Shown: positions 60,485 to 64,000 of the stretch, one piece after another | Layout of the letters: each line of letters opens with the position of its first letter | Numbering within the stretch: the first letter of the stretch is position 1 | Assembly: GCF_016722785.1 (NCBI RefSeq) | Contig: NZ_JAEQNE010000005.1 | Location: forward strand, 360,375 to 424,374 | DNA length: 64,000 nt | Origin: Ramlibacter monticola | GTDB taxonomy: Bacteria > Pseudomonadota > Gammaproteobacteria > Burkholderiales > Burkholderiaceae_C | Direction: 5' to 3' | Notes under the pieces: model-generated | Databases searched by the model: none | What the model was told of the DNA's origin: nothing | What the model saw: the letters and a program-made list of their open reading frames with translations, nothing else | Translations under genes and position numbers: made by a program

Positions 60485-63430
60485 TCAGGCCGCCTGGATG
60501 GCGCTAGGGTGGCATACGCCCGCCAGCACCTGAATCCAGGGCTGGGGCTCAGTGGTGAGGGTGTCGTGCACCCACTGGCGGTACTCGTCGAATACCCGAT
60601 TGATTTGCTGACTGCGTTGCTCGAATCGTCCCCGCTTGACCGTTTCGAGCTGCTTGTCCAGGGCGAGCGTGAGCTGGTGAATCTGTCCGTCCTGAAGCCG
60701 CTTCAGGTCGCGCAACGTGGTTTCCAGACGCTCATTCAGCCCCCTCGCGAAGTCCGCCTGCATGTCCACCATGCGCGCGTGCATGGCCTGGACTGCGTCT
60801 GGCAGCGCCTTTTGCATGGCGTGCGAGACATGCGAGAGCCCATTGGCCGCGCCGCGATTCGGAAGCTTCTCTGCCCTCAGACCCGCTCGCTCAACGAACG
60901 CCTCGAATGGCTCCAATGTGAACCCTTTCGCGCCAGCAGGGTCCGAGCGTCGACTGGCGACCCGCCATTCGACGAGAAGCGGTTGGCCCTTTCGATTCGG
61001 CACCAGGCTCATGAGGACGAAGGCCTGCTCGTCCTCATGAATCCGCACACTCTGGAGCAGGGGTGCCCGGTGCCGGCCGAAATGGGTCAGCACCCGGTCA
61101 CCCAGCCACTCCATGATGGGATGCTGCTGCCAGAGATAGTGCAGCTGGGGCCAGGTGTTGTCCTCTTCACGTGCCTGCCTTGCCAATTCGATGGCAGTTG
61201 CGACGCGTTGAGGGTCCGCACAGAGGGAGTAGTAGTCATGCTCCGCCTGAACCTCTCGCGGTAGCTGCCTGAGCCTCTCCTGGAGGTCCGGCGGCGCGGT
61301 CAGGTTGATGAGTTGCTCGGCGTCGCTGTGTTGCCATTGACAGAAGTCGCCCCCTTGATTCAGCTGCTTGAGGGCCGCCTTCGCGTATTGGAAGTCACTT
61401 TCGAAGAGGGACGACGGTGCTTCGATACGCCCCAGGCTCGCCGCTCCGTTGGAATGCTCTGGGGCGGATTCGGCACCTCCGAACAGCGTCATCAGGTAGT
61501 CGGCTTCGTTGTCCGTGGTACTCGCCGCCGCCTGGTCGAGCGTTGCCTCCACCTGCTCGGGCGTCATCCCATCTGCCATGAAGCCGCTTACCTTCTCCGC
61601 CTCCTTCTCGGCGTCAAAAACGCTCAGGAAGGCCGAAGGGTCGCCCAAATTCAAGTTCGCTTGCTCGTCCTTGCGTGCGAGGATTTGAAGGATGCGCTGG
61701 TCTCCTCGAACCTTTTCGTTCACGGTGTCGGTGAACATGTAGATGATTTCCGGCTGCTTCTTCTGACCGTAGCGGTCCACTCGCCCATTTCGCTGCTGGA
61801 ACACCATCAGCGACCAAGGCAAGTCGAAGTGCACGAGTCGGTGGCAGAAGTAGTGGAGGTTCAAGCCTTCGCTGGCGACGTCCGAACACAGGAGAACCCG
61901 AATCGGGTCTTCCAACCTTCCGAATCGTTCGACAAGTTCAGCCTGCTCGGTGTCCGCCATCCCTCCGTGCAGCACGGCGAGCTGCTTGTCTCGCAGGCGG
62001 AGGTCAGCGCGCAGGTGCTTTTCCAGCCAATGGAGAGTTTCGATGCGCTCCGAGAACACGACCAGCCGGTCGTTGGCATCATCCGCCTGCCAACCAAAAT
62101 CCCGCGACTTCAACACTTCCAGCAGGTTCTGATAGCGGCTGAATCCCGTGGCCGTTTGGTCGTCGACCAGCGGCACAAGGGTTGCCTTGAGTTCGAGCAG
62201 TCCGGCGACTTCCACGGTCTCGTCGGGGGTAGCTGCCGGCTTGCTCTCGAGCAATTGAATTCGCCTGACAGTCGATTCCAACGCCGCGGCCGGACTGGAG
62301 AACAGCGCCTTCTGCAGGCCCACGCGCTGCAGTTCCTGCTGCTTTCCGGCTTTGTGGGCTCCACCTTGGGTGAACTGGACCTCCAGCAGGGCCCGATACG
62401 CTGCTTCCTCTTGCGCGGTGGCAGGACGGCCCAGGCGCGTGGTCTTCCGCTCCTGGAAATCCGCTGAGACCTGGTCCCGAATGTCCTTCTTGAATCGTCG
62501 GATGACCAAACCTTTGCTTTTGAAGTCGTCCGGGGTGTAGTCGTCGGGGTCCGAGGTTGCCGTGGGGTCGAGCAAACTCATGAGCGACGCGAAGCTCCGG
62601 GCCGACCCGTCGTGGGGCGTGGCCGAAAGTAGGATAAGGGTGTCGGAACGAGTTGCCAGCAGCTTGGCTAGGCGCGCGCGACGGGAAAGCCCCGACTCCC
62701 CGGCACGGGCCGCCACGTTGTGACACTCGTCGATGACGATGATGTCCCACCAAGCGTTTTCCAGGTAGTTCCTGTATTCGAGATTGCTTTTGAGGGTGTC
62801 GACCGAGATGATGCTTCGGTCGAAGTGGTTGAAGGGGTTGTGATTGGCCGGGATGCGATTTCGGACGCGGGCCAGGCCGACCGAGTCCAACCGTACCAGC
62901 GGAATCGCGAAACGGCTCCACCACTCCTTCTGAAACTGGGTGAGCATCGCCTTCTGGGTAACCACCAGAATGCGCTTGCCGCGCCCCCGTTGAATGAGCT
63001 CCGTCGCCAGTACACCCGCTTCCATCGTCTTGCCCAGACCAACCGCATCGGCAATGAGAATCCGCGCCCGCGGCTGGCGGAGGGCTTGGATTGCCGGGTC
63101 CAACTGGTAGGGCACGAGGTTCATCACACCGCGGTGGCCCAAGTGGATGGACTCGTCATTCGGAACCAGACGGCGACGAGTGCTTTCGATGTACAGCATT
63201 GCCGCAGCGAACATCGGGCTGTCATCCGGAACGAGTTCCGTCGCCGCCGGGTCCAGAACCTGAATCGCGTCTTCGAGCTCGGTGAGGAATAGAGCCGACC
63301 TGCCCCGGACGAGGTCGGAAACGCCGTCGCAGGTCAGAAGCCAGCCTCCGTCCGTAGACGGGTCTGAGCGGCGTACCAGCCATTCCTCATCCCGGATGAC
63401 GACACGGGACCCTGGGCCAAAGGGAAGCAT
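60485..63430 (-). CDS. SNF2-family helicase (DrmD-like)
   Basis: A 981-residue helicase, first gene of the defence operon. The start at 63430 (MLPFGPGSRVVIRDEEW) fits the usual N-terminus; an ATG at 63487 adds 19 residues that begin with the same MLPFG. Neither has a strong ribosome site. Motifs: I ADAVGLGKTMEAG about residue 130, II DECHN about residue 235, III LLSATPHDGS about residue 266, and helicase-C motifs LLCSDVASEGLNLHYF about residue 525 and QQRNGRVDRYGQKKQPE about residue 555. The C-terminal 350 residues are helical and unclassified. In class 1 DISARM this protein is DrmD. Its stop is 2 bases from the methylase start. Confidence 0.88.
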   Translation of the reverse strand: MLPFGPGSRVVIRDEEWLVRRSDPSTDGGWLLTCDGVSDLVRGRSALFLTELEDAIQVLDPAATELVPDDSPMFAAAMLYIESTRRRLVPNDESIHLGHRGVMNLVPYQLDPAIQALRQPRARILIADAVGLGKTMEAGVLATELIQRGRGKRILVVTQKAMLTQFQKEWWSRFAIPLVRLDSVGLARVRNRIPANHNPFNHFDRSIISVDTLKSNLEYRNYLENAWWDIIVIDECHNVAARAGESGLSRRARLAKLLATRSDTLILLSATPHDGSARSFASLMSLLDPTATSDPDDYTPDDFKSKGLVIRRFKKDIRDQVSADFQERKTTRLGRPATAQEEAAYRALLEVQFTQGGAHKAGKQQELQRVGLQKALFSSPAAALESTVRRIQLLESKPAATPDETVEVAGLLELKATLVPLVDDQTATGFSRYQNLLEVLKSRDFGWQADDANDRLVVFSERIETLHWLEKHLRADLRLRDKQLAVLHGGMADTEQAELVERFGRLEDPIRVLLCSDVASEGLNLHYFCHRLVHFDLPWSLMVFQQRNGRVDRYGQKKQPEIIYMFTDTVNEKVRGDQRILQILARKDEQANLNLGDPSAFLSVFDAEKEAEKVSGFMADGMTPEQVEATLDQAAASTTDNEADYLMTLFGGAESAPEHSNGAASLGRIEAPSSLFESDFQYAKAALKQLNQGGDFCQWQHSDAEQLINLTAPPDLQERLRQLPREVQAEHDYYSLCADPQRVATAIELARQAREEDNTWPQLHYLWQQHPIMEWLGDRVLTHFGRHRAPLLQSVRIHEDEQAFVLMSLVPNRKGQPLLVEWRVASRRSDPAGAKGFTLEPFEAFVERAGLRAEKLPNRGAANGLSHVSHAMQKALPDAVQAMHARMVDMQADFARGLNERLETTLRDLKRLQDGQIHQLTLALDKQLETVKRGRFEQRSQQINRVFDEYRQWVHDTLTTEPQPWIQVLAGVCHPSAIQAA

Positions 63431-63487
63431 TCGGATTTGTCTCTGTTCTGCCGAGTAACAGGGAAGCTTACAACCGAAAGGCAGCAT

Positions 63488-63883
63488 TAACTACGCTCGA
63501 GTTCCCCCGTGAATACGGGTCGGCGCTGCTCGCGGGACTCCCTCGGGCTGGAACTCCCCCAATCTCGAGCAGCCCAAGTCCTGGTCGCTACACCTCCGAA
63601 GCACACGGTTCCGCCGCAAGGCCGCAAGCGCCATTGAAGTCCCTAGCGGGGCACTCAGGGCGCCACGGCCAACCAAGTGCGCACTAGCCAGGACCTGGGA
63701 AGGCTCACGGCGTCAACCAAGGATTCATAGACACGCCCCCCACTGGATTGCAGCTGGCCGAAAAGCACCTTTAACACCCTAAAGGCGTCAGACGACTCGT
63801 CGCCGCGGAATGAGTTGCTACACGAAGTGCCTCTGACGCTCCGCGCACCACCGGGAAGGCTCACGGCTGTTTGTCTCCCCGGA
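63488..63883. other. Intergenic region upstream of the defence operon
   Basis: No gene is convincing here. The open frames seen are short and lack ribosome sites. The promoter of the defence operon should lie at its left end, but no good -35/-10 pair is visible on the minus strand. A 15-base direct repeat occurs at 63697-63711 and 63853-63867. Confidence 0.4.
63697..63867. repeat. Pair of 15-base direct repeats
   Basis: GGGAAGGCTCACGGC occurs at 63697-63711 (first base T in place of one G of the context) and again at 63853-63867, 156 bases apart. The second copy is 17 bases from the putative IS end. It may be a target-site relic, part of a duplicated non-coding element or a coincidence. Confidence 0.4.
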
Positions 63884-64000
63884 TGGCCACCCAAAATCCC
63901 CCACCCGTGGCCACCTCAAACTCCTCCACCTGAATTGATCGGGAGAGGGTAGTAGGCCGGCGCCGCCGGCCCCCTTTGGACAGGACGTGAACTGACCTCC
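63884..64000. mobile_element. Possible end of an IS21-family insertion sequence, cut by the window
   Basis: Two imperfect direct repeats stand side by side: TGGCCACCCAAAATCCCCCACC at about 63884-63905 and TGGCCACCTCAAACTCCTCCAC at about 63908-63929. Multiple GGCCACC...CCCCACC-type terminal repeats are usual at IS21-family ends. The transposase genes istA and istB would lie beyond 64000, so only the tip is visible. The following GGCGCCGCCGGCCCCC stretch is not explained. Confidence 0.45.

Noticed and set aside
55323..63430. BREX locus (methylase as PglX)
   Set aside because: No pglZ, brxC or other BREX core gene is present; a SNF2 helicase, a DUF1998 helicase and a PLD protein fit DISARM-type clusters better.
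63655..63894. A 79-codon minus-strand open frame near the right end
   Set aside because: No ribosome site, no family and overlap with the putative IS end; composition gives no support.

Overview
The window looks like a chromosome segment of a high-G+C betaproteobacterium of the order Burkholderiales, probably family Comamonadaceae (Ramlibacter/Variovorax type). The reasons are the very G+C-rich coding sequence, the tandem Gram-negative porins ending in phenylalanine, coq7, a complete-looking gsp pseudopilin cluster and the general gene style. No species can be fixed from the sequence alone.

Layout. (1) 1-5748: a minus-strand peptide-type ABC importer operon (DppB-like permease, M20 amidohydrolase, solute-binding protein, DppC-like permease, start of an ATPase) headed by a DUF3047 lipoprotein. 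(2) 5759-10111: three tandem, nearly identical porin genes, each with its own terminator and a related upstream block. (3) 10287-13978: coq7, an OsmC-family gene, ilvA behind a possible attenuator, and a CobS-like membrane protein that has lost its acidic active-site motif. (4) 13951-23515: a type II secretion locus with gspC divergent from gspGHIJKLMNDE; gspF is absent. (5) 23512-36491: small hypothetical genes, a type II haloacid-dehalogenase-like HAD enzyme, an MlaD/PqiC-like pair, an orphan response regulator, cytochrome b561, a chemoreceptor, panC, a large multicopper oxidase with a membrane partner, and a DUF364 protein. (6) 36604-36694: a terminator and a 48-base 3' fragment of a tRNA-Phe gene, read as the left attachment site of a genomic island. 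(7) 36940-64000: the island, visibly less G+C rich, carrying an HTH protein, a hipBA module, small unknowns, and a six-gene minus-strand defence operon of about 21.6 kb. The window ends in what looks like the tip of an IS21-family element.

The most interesting part is the defence operon. In transcription order it encodes a SNF2-type helicase (DrmD-like), a very large adenine-specific methylase (DrmMI-like), one 2144-residue protein joining a DEAD/DEAH helicase to a DUF1998 module and a nuclease-like tail (apparently DrmA and DrmB in one chain), a RelE/ParE-like domain fused to a UvrD-type helicase, a Ser/Thr kinase fused to a COG1112-type helicase, and a phospholipase-D-type nuclease. The first three genes look like class 1 DISARM; the last two look like Mokosh type I. 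The PLD protein could serve as DrmC, as MkoB, or as both. Start/stop overlaps or very short gaps across the run argue for one transcription unit, so this may be a composite system. I infer an antiphage role from the families and the island setting; nothing in the sequence proves it.
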